Source: Deltaproteobacteria bacterium | Lineage (GTDB): Bacteria; Desulfobacterota; DSM-4660; Desulfatiglandales; HGW-15 | Direction of reading: 5' to 3' | Assembly (NCBI GenBank): GCA_020060215.1 | Contig: JAGVAP010000136.1 | Span: 1-64,000 of the forward strand | Length of the DNA stretch: 64,000 nucleotides | Part shown: positions 44,478-52,963 of the stretch, one piece after another | Numbering within the stretch: position 1 is the stretch's first letter | Layout: each line of letters opens with the position of its first letter | The notes under the pieces: model-generated | The model's database searches: none | The model's input: only the letters and a program-made list of their open reading frames with translations | Told to the model about the DNA's origin: nothing | Program-made: the position numbers and the translations under genes

Positions 44478-45323
44478 CTACTCCAGGACGACGATCATCC
44501 TGCAGCTTTGGAGCCATTTCAAGTGATATGCGCTTCCCCTCACCCTCCCGGCATCGGAATTGCTGATCACGATGTCCGACGCTCCGGTCGGAGCCGCCCT
44601 GATCCCTCTTACCACCAGCGGCCTCGGGGCCACCCGTTCGTCCTTTTGCGCGGCCGCCGCGTCCCTGCTGTACACGGCGATCCCCCTCTTTACGGCGTGG
44701 TCCCGATGGATATAGGGCGAGCCATAGACCAGTTGCCCGTCCTCATCGATGATCGACAGGAACATCGCCGGGCTGATCCTGATCCCTGTACACTCGACCA
44801 CCAGCCCCGTAAAGGTCTCCTTTTGGGAATTCCGTGTGGAGGCGCTCTGCTGGACGGAGTCGATGGCGCGGATCGAATCCGGGAGCACCAGTTCCGAAAA
44901 CGCTCCGGTCATCGACATGGAGACCGTCGCCTCCACCCTTCCGCCCTTGCCGAACCGCACCCTCCTGGGGGGGACCTTCTCGACCAGATCTTTCATTCTG
45001 TTGCGGAGCTGGTCCGATTGCAGCATGAGATCCTTGACGGTGGTGGAGGAGTGGACCTTGATCCTGCCGACCAGGTCGAAGAGATTCGCCCTTGCGGACT
45101 TCACGGCATCCTCCGCAGCCGCAGCCTTCGCCTTTTCCGAATGGATGTTCCTGGCGGACAGCACCGTCGTGCCGACCGCTTCCGCCGACCACCTGGACCA
45201 ATCGATCTTCCCCGAATGGAACACCTCGGTGTATCCGGCGCTCAGGACCGGGGAGAGGGAAAGGAGAACCATCACGAAACCCGCTGCGATGACGAGCGCG
45301 CTCTTTGGACCTGAATGCATCAT
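44478..45323 (-). CDS. Hypothetical exported protein, LPP20-like
   Basis: A 281-residue protein with a signal peptide (SALVIAAGFVMVLLSLSPVL, cleavage near SAG). The mature part starts with WSAEAVGTTVLS and a helix (KAAAAEDAVKSARANLFDLV) that resembles LPP20-type envelope proteins, followed by a beta-rich half (TFTGLVVECTGIRISPAMF, LVVRGIRAAPTGASDIVISN) seen in flagellar-associated or secreted LPP20 relatives. The start overlaps the miaA stop (ATGA), so translation is coupled. Function unknown; an envelope or flagellar-assembly role is only a suggestion. Confidence 0.7.
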   Translation of the reverse strand: MMHSGPKSALVIAAGFVMVLLSLSPVLSAGYTEVFHSGKIDWSRWSAEAVGTTVLSARNIHSEKAKAAAAEDAVKSARANLFDLVGRIKVHSSTTVKDLMLQSDQLRNRMKDLVEKVPPRRVRFGKGGRVEATVSMSMTGAFSELVLPDSIRAIDSVQQSASTRNSQKETFTGLVVECTGIRISPAMFLSIIDEDGQLVYGSPYIHRDHAVKRGIAVYSRDAAAAQKDERVAPRPLVVRGIRAAPTGASDIVISNSDAGRVRGSAYHLKWLQSCRMIVVLE

Positions 45324-46252
45324 TCCCCCGCCTCGGCGAGGAAGTCCTCGACCCTGTTCCTGATCCCCTTCACATCTTCGTTCGGAAGCCAGATGATTTC
45401 CGGGTCCGCCCTGAACCATGTCAACTGTCTTTTCGCGTACCTCCGCGTATCCGATCGGAGCTCCCTCAGAGCCGTATCCATGTCCCAGATGCCTGTAAGG
45501 AAATTGACCATATGCCTGTATCCGAGCCCCTTCATTGGTTTGAGATCGGGCGAATATCCCTTGGACAGGAGATCCGCCGTTTCCTCCACAAGTCCTTCCT
45601 GAACCATGCGACTGCAGCGCACGTTGATTCGATGATACAGAAGCTCCCTTTCCATTTGCAAACAGATTTTGAGGGTATCGAAAGGGTTATCCCGGAAGGC
45701 ATGCCTGCTCACGAGAGACGAGAGCCGCTCGCGGGACAGCCGGATGACCTCGAGGGCGCGCACGATCCGGACCCTGTCACGGGGATGGATGCGCGCGGCG
45801 GACTCAGGGTCCATTTCCTTCAATCGCTCATGGAGCGCCAAGGGCCCCAGCTTCAGCAGCTCCTCCTGCAACTGCCTGCGCAGCTCCGCATCCGCCGGAG
45901 GAGCCTGAAGGACACCCCCCAGGAGCACCCGAATGTAGAGCCCGGTCCCGCCTACCACAAAGGCCACCTTCCCCCTGGAATGGATGTCCCGGATCACGGG
46001 CAGGGCCATGGACCGGTAGACGGCGGCATTGAACTCCTCGTCCGGGTCGACCACGTCCAGGAGATGGTGTTTCACCATGCGCCTCTCCCCGGCCGTGGGC
46101 TTGGCCGTTCCCACGTCCATACCGCGGTAGACCTGCATGGAATCCGCATTGACGATCTCTCCGCCCAGGCCGAGCGAGAGATCAATGGCAAGGGAGGTCT
46201 TTCCCGACGCGGTGGGCCCGGTGATCACGATGATTTTCTGTTTCTCTTCCAT
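45320..46252 (-). CDS. miaA: tRNA dimethylallyltransferase
   Basis: A 310-residue enzyme that adds the isopentenyl group to A37 of tRNAs reading UNN codons. The P-loop is TGPTASGKTSLA, followed by NADSMQVYRGMDVGTAKPT and VGGTGLYIRVLLGG, all MiaA signatures. The C-terminal YAKRQLTWFRADPEIIWL is also standard. It lies downstream of mutL, a common arrangement, with a palindromic repeat between them. Confidence 0.96.
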   Translation of the reverse strand: MEEKQKIIVITGPTASGKTSLAIDLSLGLGGEIVNADSMQVYRGMDVGTAKPTAGERRMVKHHLLDVVDPDEEFNAAVYRSMALPVIRDIHSRGKVAFVVGGTGLYIRVLLGGVLQAPPADAELRRQLQEELLKLGPLALHERLKEMDPESAARIHPRDRVRIVRALEVIRLSRERLSSLVSRHAFRDNPFDTLKICLQMERELLYHRINVRCSRMVQEGLVEETADLLSKGYSPDLKPMKGLGYRHMVNFLTGIWDMDTALRELRSDTRRYAKRQLTWFRADPEIIWLPNEDVKGIRNRVEDFLAEAGE

Positions 46253-46321
46253 AGGGGTCCTGCGCCCCGGGTCACTACGGCTCGCCGGCCCATAGTTCCT
46301 TCGACCCGGACCCTGAACCGC

Positions 46322-46424
46322 CTTGTATGAAACTTCGTCAAGTTAGAGGTTTCAGGTTTCGGTGTTCAGGTGTCAGGAAAATGGACTACCGGGCTGACAC
46401 CCGAAACCTGACACCTGACACCCC
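46322..46424. repeat. Dispersed palindromic repeat, family B copy 2
   Basis: About 103 bases, nearly identical to 13245-13350 including the leading TTGTATGAAACTTCGTCAAG. Arms are GTTTCGGTGTTCAGGTGTCA and TGACACCCGAAACCTGACAC plus CTGACACCCC. It occupies the mutL-miaA gap. Confidence 0.85.
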
Positions 46425-46488
46425 GTAGAGTTTCCTGTTCGATCAGACTGGCCTCGGCCGGCAACTGGGCCGACCTCTGAGCCTGCCC

Positions 46489-48183
46489 TCACACCGTCCG
46501 CCTGAAGAGTCTTTCCAGCTCCTCGATGCTGAATTTCCTGAACGTCGGCCTGCCGTGGGGGCAGTTGGTGGGAACGGCCGTCGCAAACAGCTGCCCCACC
46601 AGTTTTTCCATCTCCAGCGAAGAAAGGCGCTGGCCGGCCCGAACGGCCCCGTGACATGCCAGGACCGTCAACAAACGGTCGTGGAGGGCGCTGCGGTCGG
46701 GGACATTGTCCACGAGGATCGGGATCAGTTCGGAAAAGAGCTTCTCCCAATGTGCGCCGACAAGCGGGGAAGGGACCGAGCGGAGGAGGAAAGTAGTCCC
46801 CCCGAACGGCTCGATCTCAAAACCCAGGTCGCGGAGCGGTTCGAGTCTATCCGATATGATACCTGCATCTCGTACGGACAACTCCAGCGTCTGGGGGATC
46901 AGGAAGCCCTGGACCTGCGGCCCCGAAGATCCGCAGGATCTCCTCAGGTTCTCGTAGACGACCCTTTCATGGGCGGCATGCTGGTCCATCACCAGAAGAC
47001 CTTCCCGTGTCTCGAACAGGATATAGGTCTCCCTCAACTGACCCAGGACCCTGAACTCCTTTTCCGGACCTGCCGGAAGCGCCGCCCTTTCCTCTTCCCG
47101 GTAACGGGCCGGCGGCTCGAAGGCCATCGGTGGCGGGACATCCCGATGATCCGGGCTCTGGAGGGGGGCGAGAGCAGGTTCGGAGACCGGATGCGGTTCC
47201 TTCCCCAACCCCCGCTGCACCGCCGAGACCAGGGCCTGATGGATCATCCGGCCCTGCTGCAGCCGGACCTCCTGCTTTGCCGGGTGGACATTCACATCCA
47301 CCATGGACGGATCCACCTGCAGGAAAATCGCCGCCTGCGGGTATCGCCCCTTCATCAACCGCTGGCCGTACCCCTCCATCACCGCATGCATGAGGAGCTT
47401 GTCCCGAACATGTCTCCCGTTGACATAGAGCAGGAGGCGGTCGGCCCTCGACCTCGCAAAGAGGGGATCCCCGAGAAAACCCGTGATGCTGAAGGTGGTT
47501 CCCTCCAGAGAGGACTCGACCATTGAACCGCCGACATCGGGTCCGAAGACGGCCGGGAACCGGTTCCTCAGCTCGGAAGACGGCGAAAGGTTGATCAGCA
47601 AACGGTCTCCCATGTGGAGCCTGAAATGGATCGGATGGTAAGGGAGACCTGTCCTCACCAGGAGATCCAGGATCTGATCGGTCTCCGTCTTGTCCCCTTT
47701 CAGGAACTTCTTCCTGGCGGGCAGGTTGAAGAAAAGATCCCTCACCTCCACCACCGTCCCGGGAGGGCAGCCGACCTCGTCGACGGATCGCACACGGCCG
47801 CCGGTTACCTTCAGCCGGTGCCCCGAGAGCTGGTCATGGGGGCGCGAGGTGATCTCGAGCCTCGAGACGGCGGCGATGCTCGGCAGGGCCTCTCCCCTGA
47901 ACCCCAGAGAAGCGATGGAGAAGAGCTCCGGGACGGAACTGATCTTGCTGGTGGCATGCCTCTCGATGGACAACAGGAGATCGTCCCTGACCATTCCGGC
48001 CCCGTTGTCGCTGACCCGGATCAACCCTTTCCCCCCCTGTTCGATCAGGACATCAATCCGGGCTGCGCCTGCATCGATGCTGTTGTCGATCAGCTCTCTG
48101 ACCACGGATGCGGGTCTCTCGATCACCTCGCCTGCGGCAATCTGCGATATCACCTTTTCATGGAGGACTCTAATGATGCCCAT
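46489..48183 (-). CDS. mutL: DNA mismatch repair protein MutL, endonuclease type
   Basis: A 564-residue MutL. The GHKL ATPase has IAAGEVIERPASVVRELIDN, VSDNGAGM and TSKISSVPELFSIASLGFRG. The C-terminal domain has the endonuclease motif DQHAAHERVVYE, ACHGAVRAGQRLSS and CPHGRPTF, so this MutL can nick DNA itself, as in bacteria lacking MutH. A Pro-rich linker (about residues 330-385) separates the halves. The GTG/ATG choice is not an issue; MGIIRVLHEKVISQIAAGEV is the expected N-terminus. Confidence 0.96.
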   Translation of the reverse strand: MGIIRVLHEKVISQIAAGEVIERPASVVRELIDNSIDAGAARIDVLIEQGGKGLIRVSDNGAGMVRDDLLLSIERHATSKISSVPELFSIASLGFRGEALPSIAAVSRLEITSRPHDQLSGHRLKVTGGRVRSVDEVGCPPGTVVEVRDLFFNLPARKKFLKGDKTETDQILDLLVRTGLPYHPIHFRLHMGDRLLINLSPSSELRNRFPAVFGPDVGGSMVESSLEGTTFSITGFLGDPLFARSRADRLLLYVNGRHVRDKLLMHAVMEGYGQRLMKGRYPQAAIFLQVDPSMVDVNVHPAKQEVRLQQGRMIHQALVSAVQRGLGKEPHPVSEPALAPLQSPDHRDVPPPMAFEPPARYREEERAALPAGPEKEFRVLGQLRETYILFETREGLLVMDQHAAHERVVYENLRRSCGSSGPQVQGFLIPQTLELSVRDAGIISDRLEPLRDLGFEIEPFGGTTFLLRSVPSPLVGAHWEKLFSELIPILVDNVPDRSALHDRLLTVLACHGAVRAGQRLSSLEMEKLVGQLFATAVPTNCPHGRPTFRKFSIEELERLFRRTV

Positions 48184-48570
48184 GCGGCCTCATGGATTCG
48201 ATACCTCGGGGTGCACGTCTTTCGCATTCCGTTCGTGGTCCGGCATCAAAGGACAGGAGCGGCGCCGAGGAGCGACCTGTCATCTCGACCCCATCGGGGA
48301 GGCTCAGAACAGAACTCCTTCCGGGAGAGATCCTGTAACTGCCCGCAAGTATGAGATTTCTCACCTCGTTCAGAATGACGGATTGAGCAAGGCACCTCAG
48401 TTACACGACACTAGTATTTGTTGCACTTCCCGTCAATGGTCAAGGACGTCAAAAGCCCCTTCAGTGGAGTCGCCTGAAGTGCTATATTGCTTCGCTGGAC
48501 TTTCCTTCAGCCCCCATAGAACTTTACCGTCGATCCGTTGGCATTGGTCGTCGCTCGGCTGGGACTGGTC
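48184..48570. other. Divergent gap between mutL and radC
   Basis: About 390 bases with no credible gene; short overlapping frames lack ribosome sites. It must contain the divergent mutL and radC promoters, but I see no strong box pair. Confidence 0.4.
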
Positions 48571-49299
48571 ATGGACAAAGAAGCCTGGCAGGACAAGGGG
48601 AAGGGACACCGCATGCGGCTCCGGCAGAAGTTCGCGGAAGGCGGGATAGAGCGTTTCTCCGACGAAGAGGTGATCGAATTCCTGCTCACCCTGGGAACCC
48701 CTAGGCGGGACGTCAAGCCCCAGGCCCGGGAGGCCCTCAGGAGATTCGGCAGTCTCTCAGGGGTCCTCTCCGCCCCGACTGAGAAGCTGCTCGAGATCCG
48801 TGGAATAGGGCCCAAGAACGTGCTCTACCTCAGCCTCGTCCACCAGGTGGCCCGCAGGTACCTCCGGGACAGGGCCGTGGGAAAAAGCTTTTTCGGCTCC
48901 TCCAGGAGTGTTTTCGATTATCTCTTCCACTCCATGAGGGCACTGAAGCGTGAGGTGTTCAGGGTCCTTTTCCTCAATCGCAAGAACGAGCTCATCACGG
49001 ACCAGGATGTGTTCCAGGGGAGCCTCACCGGAAGCGCAGTGTACCCCAGGGAGATCGTCACCCTTGCCCTGGAGAACAAGGCCGCCGCACTGGTGTTCGT
49101 GCACAATCACCCTTCCGGAGACCCGAGCCCTTCCCCCGAGGACTTCTCCCTGACAAGGGAGCTGGTCCAGGCATGTCATCTCCTGATGATCCAGGTGCTG
49201 GATCATGTGATCATCGGCAGGGAGACCTATTACAGTTTCGCAGACGAGGGGTTGATTGCCTCCTTTGTGAAGGAGGCGAAGCAGAAGAAGGACAGGTAA
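48571..49299 (+). CDS. radC: RadC-family JAB-domain protein
   Basis: A 242-residue protein: N-terminal helix-hairpin-helix UPF0758 domain (FSDEEVIEFLLTLGTPRRDV, LLEIRGIGPKNVLYL) and a C-terminal JAB/MPN metalloprotease-like domain with the metal motif HNHPSGDPSPSPED. RadC was once linked to DNA repair; the true role is uncertain. I chose ATG at 48571; the frame opens earlier at a TTG (48538). A poly-C/poly-G hairpin follows the stop. Confidence 0.93.
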   Translation: MDKEAWQDKGKGHRMRLRQKFAEGGIERFSDEEVIEFLLTLGTPRRDVKPQAREALRRFGSLSGVLSAPTEKLLEIRGIGPKNVLYLSLVHQVARRYLRDRAVGKSFFGSSRSVFDYLFHSMRALKREVFRVLFLNRKNELITDQDVFQGSLTGSAVYPREIVTLALENKAAALVFVHNHPSGDPSPSPEDFSLTRELVQACHLLMIQVLDHVIIGRETYYSFADEGLIASFVKEAKQKKDR

Positions 49300-49313
49300 A
49301 TCCCCCCCCCCCG

Positions 49314-49338
49314 CCCCCCTTCTAAGAAAAAAGGGGGG
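49314..49338. other. Poly-C/poly-G hairpin after radC
   Basis: CCCCCCTT (49314-49321) pairs with AAGGGGGG (49331-49338) with a 9-base loop, inside a longer C-rich run starting at 49302. No clear T-run follows, so its value as a terminator is doubtful; the C-run could also slip in replication. Confidence 0.4.
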
Positions 49339-49390
49339 GAGTAATGCGTGGACCGAGGGGGATTTGCCGGCCCCATGGAGAAAGACGCAT

Positions 49391-50269
49391 ATGGAGAACG
49401 TCCACGAACGCTACATCGACCTCGGGGGCGAATACCTCTTCCTTCGCCACACCGAAATAAGGTTTGACCGACCCACTCTCCTGTTTGTCCACGGCCTCGG
49501 AGACTCAGGACTCTGCTTTGCGGAAGCATTCTCGTCGGGCATGCTGTCGACCTATAACCTGCTCGTCCCCGACGGCATAGGGTACGGAAGGAGTTCGCGG
49601 GCGTCCGGCGGCGACTACTCCTTCGCCGCACAGGTCCGGAGACTTGCGGAGATGGTCTCCGTTTTGGGCGTAGGGGAAGTCACCCTGATCGGCCATTCCC
49701 TGGGAGGCATCCTGGGGACCCTGTGGGCAAGTACGGACAAGGGCCGAATGGTCCGGCGCCTGGTGAACGTGGAAGGAAACCTCACTGCGCCCGACGCCAC
49801 GTTCTCGAGGCGCGCGGCGGCTGCGTTCGAAGATCTCCGGCAGGACTTCAACCGGTGGCGCGCATGGTTCCTGTCCGACTTCGCGCATCATCACGTCCTC
49901 GACGTGATGGGAGTTCGCCCCTCCCTCAAGCGCTATTACGGGTCCCTTCTGTTTGCGCGGCCCCGGGCATTCCTCGAGAACGCGCTGGAGATCATGAAGC
50001 GGAGTCGAACCGAGCGGGAGGACAAGGTGAGCGAGATCGGGCGGATGTACAAGTCTCTCGAGATCCCGAGAGTCTATTTCTGGGGGGAGGAGAGCCTCTC
50101 CCAGGAGACCAGGGGTTTCCTCGAGAGGGAACGGTTGATGAACCGGGGCTTTCAGGGTGCAGGGCACTGGCCGATGATCGACGCTTCGGAGGAGTTCTAT
50201 CCGGCGCTTGCGGAGTTTCTCCGGTCTACTGAAGGTGGGGCCAGAAGTTCCCAATCACCAGGCCGATGA
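49391..50269 (+). CDS. Alpha/beta-hydrolase fold protein
   Basis: A 292-residue hydrolase. The oxyanion region is LLFVHGLGDSG, the nucleophile elbow is GHSLGG (Ser nucleophile, LIGHSLGGILGTLW) and the late catalytic His is in GAGHWPMID. A cap region with HHHVLDVMGVRPSLKRYYGS lies between them. The substrate is unknown; esterase, lipase or C-C hydrolase activity is possible. ATG at 49391 has GGAGAAAG upstream; the frame opens at 49364. The last 44 bases overlap the small reverse-strand gene. Confidence 0.85.
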   Translation: MENVHERYIDLGGEYLFLRHTEIRFDRPTLLFVHGLGDSGLCFAEAFSSGMLSTYNLLVPDGIGYGRSSRASGGDYSFAAQVRRLAEMVSVLGVGEVTLIGHSLGGILGTLWASTDKGRMVRRLVNVEGNLTAPDATFSRRAAAAFEDLRQDFNRWRAWFLSDFAHHHVLDVMGVRPSLKRYYGSLLFARPRAFLENALEIMKRSRTEREDKVSEIGRMYKSLEIPRVYFWGEESLSQETRGFLERERLMNRGFQGAGHWPMIDASEEFYPALAEFLRSTEGGARSSQSPGR

Positions 50270-50438
50270 CAAAGGCAAAGATATACTTGACCAGCTGTTT
50301 GAACTCGAAATCTTCCGGGACTTGCCTCATGACACCGCGCTTGATGGTATAGATTTCCATTTCTTTCCTCCCTTGAGTATCCAGAATTGCACCGCAGGCT
50401 GTGCAACATTCCCCCCCGTGAAAGCGCATTCCGCACAT
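50226..50438 (-). CDS. Small membrane protein with N-terminal Cys-rich segment
   Basis: From ATG 50438 the frame encodes 70 residues: a Cys-rich start (MCGMRFHGGECCTACGAILD), possibly a small metal site, a charged linker and one C-terminal membrane helix (LVKYIFAFVIGLVIGNF). A strong site (GGAGGAAAGAA) precedes an internal ATG at 50360, which would give only 44 residues with the helix, so the start is uncertain. The 3' end is antisense to the hydrolase gene tail. Function unknown. Confidence 0.4.
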   Translation of the reverse strand: MCGMRFHGGECCTACGAILDTQGRKEMEIYTIKRGVMRQVPEDFEFKQLVKYIFAFVIGLVIGNFWPHLQ

Positions 50439-50949
50439 CTCGCGATCTGGCTGCTCAAGGGCGAGCATAGGGGAAAACGGCGTAGCGGGTACATACGTCC
50501 CTTAACCCATTCCATGCAGAAAAAGGGTGTATTTGCAGCAGGGTTTTTGTACACAGGTACTCCCAAGATGGACCGAAGAGGCACAGTTCATGAGAGGGGA
50601 AACTTCTTTACATTCCCACAGACTTCAGCTTAAGCTGGGACTACCTTCTCTGAAGTCTCTGGACAACGATGCCCTGGGATTTCCCAAGACCATTTTCTGG
50701 GCAGGATCCGGAACGCACAGCTCATGCGCAGGACCCGCAACCCGACCCGGATTGGTGGAAAGGCGCGGAGTCAGGTTCGAGCCGAACAGCATCGATATCT
50801 CAAAGCTCATTCCCTTGATTCTCTCAACTGCCGGCGAAGGCCGGCGCTAAAGCCCAAACATTTCTTGATGGACTGATCGCCCTCTGGCGGCAGGTAGCTG
50901 AACTCGACCCATTCTTTCCTGGCATGGCTATCACATGGGGGGAAAAGAC
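50439..50949. other. Gap before the injection-system locus, no gene seen
   Basis: About 500 bases of mixed composition, less GC-rich than the genes around it. An open frame at 50527-50850 has no ribosome site and no domain features. The region marks the boundary between housekeeping genes and the phage-tail-like locus. No att-like direct repeat or tRNA gene is visible here. Confidence 0.4.
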
Positions 50950-52365
50950 ATGGAAAGGCCGGTCATCGTACTGGTACCTGCGGAGAATGGAGCGTCGGAT
51001 CACTTGCTCAAAGATCTATTGATGACGCCCCTTGGCTGGCAGGTTCTGGAGGTCCAGGGTGCCGACTGTGCCGTTCAATCCATCCGAAACGGAAGATGTG
51101 ACATGATCATCGTCCACTCTGCCGAAGAGGATTCAAGAGCAGGTCTGGATCTGATCAGAAGGATACGGGGACAGGATTCAGCGGTCCCGGTCTTTTTCGC
51201 GACACGGTTCAGCACCGAAAACCGGGTCATAGCCGCGCTGAGGGCCGGCGTGACCGACTACTTCAGACACCCTGTGGTCCCGGCGGAATTGCTCGAAAGC
51301 ATCAAGAGGAACCTCCCTATCCATGCCGCTCCTCAGCCGGATGGGCCGAAGACACACGCCTTGGTGGGAGAAAGCCATGGCATGCGATCGATCAAGTCGT
51401 ACATCGTCCATGTCGGAGCCTCGGACAGTACTGTTCTGATTACTGGGGAGACCGGAACAGGGAAAGAACTGACCGCCTCCCTGATTCACCAGGCAAGCGG
51501 GAGAAGGGCAAAGCCGTTTGTTTGCGTGAACTGCGCCGCCCTCCCGGAAAACCTGATCGAGAGCGAGATGTTCGGGTACGAACGAGGCTCCTTCACAGGG
51601 GCGGTGACCTCCAGCCGGGGCCGCTTCGAATGTGCTGAGGGCGGGACCGTGTTTCTGGACGAAATCGCGGATATGAACCTGCATGCCCAGGCCAAAATCC
51701 TCCGGGTGGTTGAGAACAAGGAGGTCCATCGACTGGGAGGTAAAAAGGACATCCCGCTCGATATCCGGATCATCGCTGCAACCAACCAGGATCCGGAGCG
51801 GCTGGTCAGGGAGGGCAGGTTCAGGGAAGACCTCTTCTACAGGCTCGACGTGGCCCGCGTCCATCTGCCGCCTCTGCGCGAGCGAATGGAGGATTTGCGA
51901 TCTCTGATCGACCATTCACTGGCCGAACTGAATCGGCGGTTTGGCAAGAAGGTGGTAGGCCTGAGCCCGGAGGTCTATGAATGCTTCTTTCGGTACGATT
52001 GGCCGGGCAATGTGCGGGAGCTGAGAAACCTCCTCGAGGCGGTCTATATCGCCCTTCCCTCCCCCCGGATCGCCTATAAGGATCTTCCCGCGCTTTTTCG
52101 CGAACGGTTGGCGGAGGCGAGCGCGTATCCGCTCATTGAACGGGCCCGGATGCTGTCTGCCTTGTTTGAAACCAACTGGAACAAGAGCAAAGCGGCACAG
52201 AAGCTCAACTGGTCCCGCATGACGCTCTATCGAAAGATGCTGAAGCATCGCATTGATTCAAGTAAAGGCCACCCCCAGGACCCTACCGATAGAGCACACC
52301 ATCGGATCCCGGACGTTGCCCTCGACAAGAGCGAGCGGTGTAACCAAGGTGTCCCTGGTGTGTAA
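50950..52365 (+). CDS. Sigma-54 activator with degenerate receiver, controls the injection locus
   Basis: A 471-residue activator. The N-terminal receiver-like domain (1-120) lacks the phosphorylation site: the Asp position reads MIIVHSAEE, and the acidic pair is replaced (LVPAENG). The AAA+ domain has Walker A GETGTGKE, the sigma-54 loop GSFTGAV (Ser for Ala in GAFTGA), DEIADM and FYRLDVARVHLPPLRERME. A Fis-type helix-turn-helix is KSKAAQKLNWSRMTLYRKML, followed by an extra 35-residue tail. I chose ATG 50950 with GGGGGGAAAAG upstream; 50935 is an alternative. The stop codon lies inside the downstream palindrome, so it probably also binds the end of its own gene. It is the only regulator of the locus in view. 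Confidence 0.9.
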   Translation: MERPVIVLVPAENGASDHLLKDLLMTPLGWQVLEVQGADCAVQSIRNGRCDMIIVHSAEEDSRAGLDLIRRIRGQDSAVPVFFATRFSTENRVIAALRAGVTDYFRHPVVPAELLESIKRNLPIHAAPQPDGPKTHALVGESHGMRSIKSYIVHVGASDSTVLITGETGTGKELTASLIHQASGRRAKPFVCVNCAALPENLIESEMFGYERGSFTGAVTSSRGRFECAEGGTVFLDEIADMNLHAQAKILRVVENKEVHRLGGKKDIPLDIRIIAATNQDPERLVREGRFREDLFYRLDVARVHLPPLRERMEDLRSLIDHSLAELNRRFGKKVVGLSPEVYECFFRYDWPGNVRELRNLLEAVYIALPSPRIAYKDLPALFRERLAEASAYPLIERARMLSALFETNWNKSKAAQKLNWSRMTLYRKMLKHRIDSSKGHPQDPTDRAHHRIPDVALDKSERCNQGVPGV

Positions 52366-52381
52366 CGACAAAAGGTTACAC
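52338..52381. promoter_or_regulatory. GTGTAAC/GTTACAC operator of the sigma-54 activator
   Basis: GTGTAAC (52360-52366), eight bases, GTTACAC (52375-52381) form a perfect 7-bp palindrome. A further half-site GTGTAACC lies at 52338-52345, exactly 22 bases upstream. The activator's TAA stop is within the palindrome. Its centre is about 220 bases from the -24 box of the sigma-54 promoter downstream, suitable for looping. Confidence 0.75.
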
Positions 52382-52587
52382 TCCCATCCCGTCGACCTCT
52401 GATCTGCTTTCTCTCTTTACTCCGAAGGCTTGCCTGCCGCGCGGACTTCTTATGGGCCGCCGAAGCGATCCGCATGTCTCATCCGCCGCGTATCCTCCGC
52501 GGCCCTGCGAACTGTTCTTCCCGTGCATGCTTCTCTCAAATGACTGAAACGAAGTGTCTTTCTGGAGTAGAGCCGGTTGCACCTTTA

Positions 52588-52603
52588 TGGCACCGATATT
52601 GCG
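52588..52603 (+). promoter_or_regulatory. Sigma-54 promoter of the injection-system operon
   Basis: TGGCAC, CGATA, TTGCG matches the -24/-12 consensus TGGCAC-N5-TTGCA at all fixed bases except the last, with correct spacing. Transcription should start near 52615, about 30 bases before the first gene. Confidence 0.85.
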
Positions 52604-52645
52604 GTCCGCAACGGGCATCGACAGGATGGAGGCGGAGAGGAGCGG

Positions 52646-52963
52646 GTGAGAGGCGGACGGCATGACATGAGGGAAGGGCCCGAAGGACGGTACGCCAACT
52701 TTTTTGAGATCGGCCACAACAGCATCGAGTTTGTACTGGACTTCGCCCAGTTCTATCCGGACCAGGGGCATGCGGTCGTACATACGCGGATCATCACCAA
52801 TCCGGTCCACGCCAGGGCTCTGATGGAAGTCCTGTCAAGTTCCATCCGGCAGTATGAGCGCGAGTTCGGCCGGCGATCGTCCGAGGGAACCCCTGCGGTT
52901 CGAAAGATGCCATGCTACATCTTCAGCAGGGCCGATTGCAAAGAGGAGGATCGCGAGACATGA
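52646..52963 (+). CDS. DUF3467 family protein, first gene of the injection operon
   Basis: About 105 residues. The core matches DUF3467: RYANFFEIGHNSIEFVLDFA, FYPDQGHAVVHTRIITNPVH, ARALMEVLSSSIRQYEREFG. Proteins of this family are small, of unknown function and sometimes found near phage or secretion genes. GTG at 52646 with GGAG about 8 nt upstream is my choice; ATG at 52667 is possible. The stop overlaps the next start (ATGA). Its place directly behind the sigma-54 promoter suggests a structural or assembly part of the particle. Confidence 0.7.
   Translation: MRGGRHDMREGPEGRYANFFEIGHNSIEFVLDFAQFYPDQGHAVVHTRIITNPVHARALMEVLSSSIRQYEREFGRRSSEGTPAVRKMPCYIFSRADCKEEDRET

Noticed and set aside
50527..50850. 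108-codon open frame before the injection locus
   Set aside because: No ribosome site, no domain features, unlike coding composition of the neighbours.
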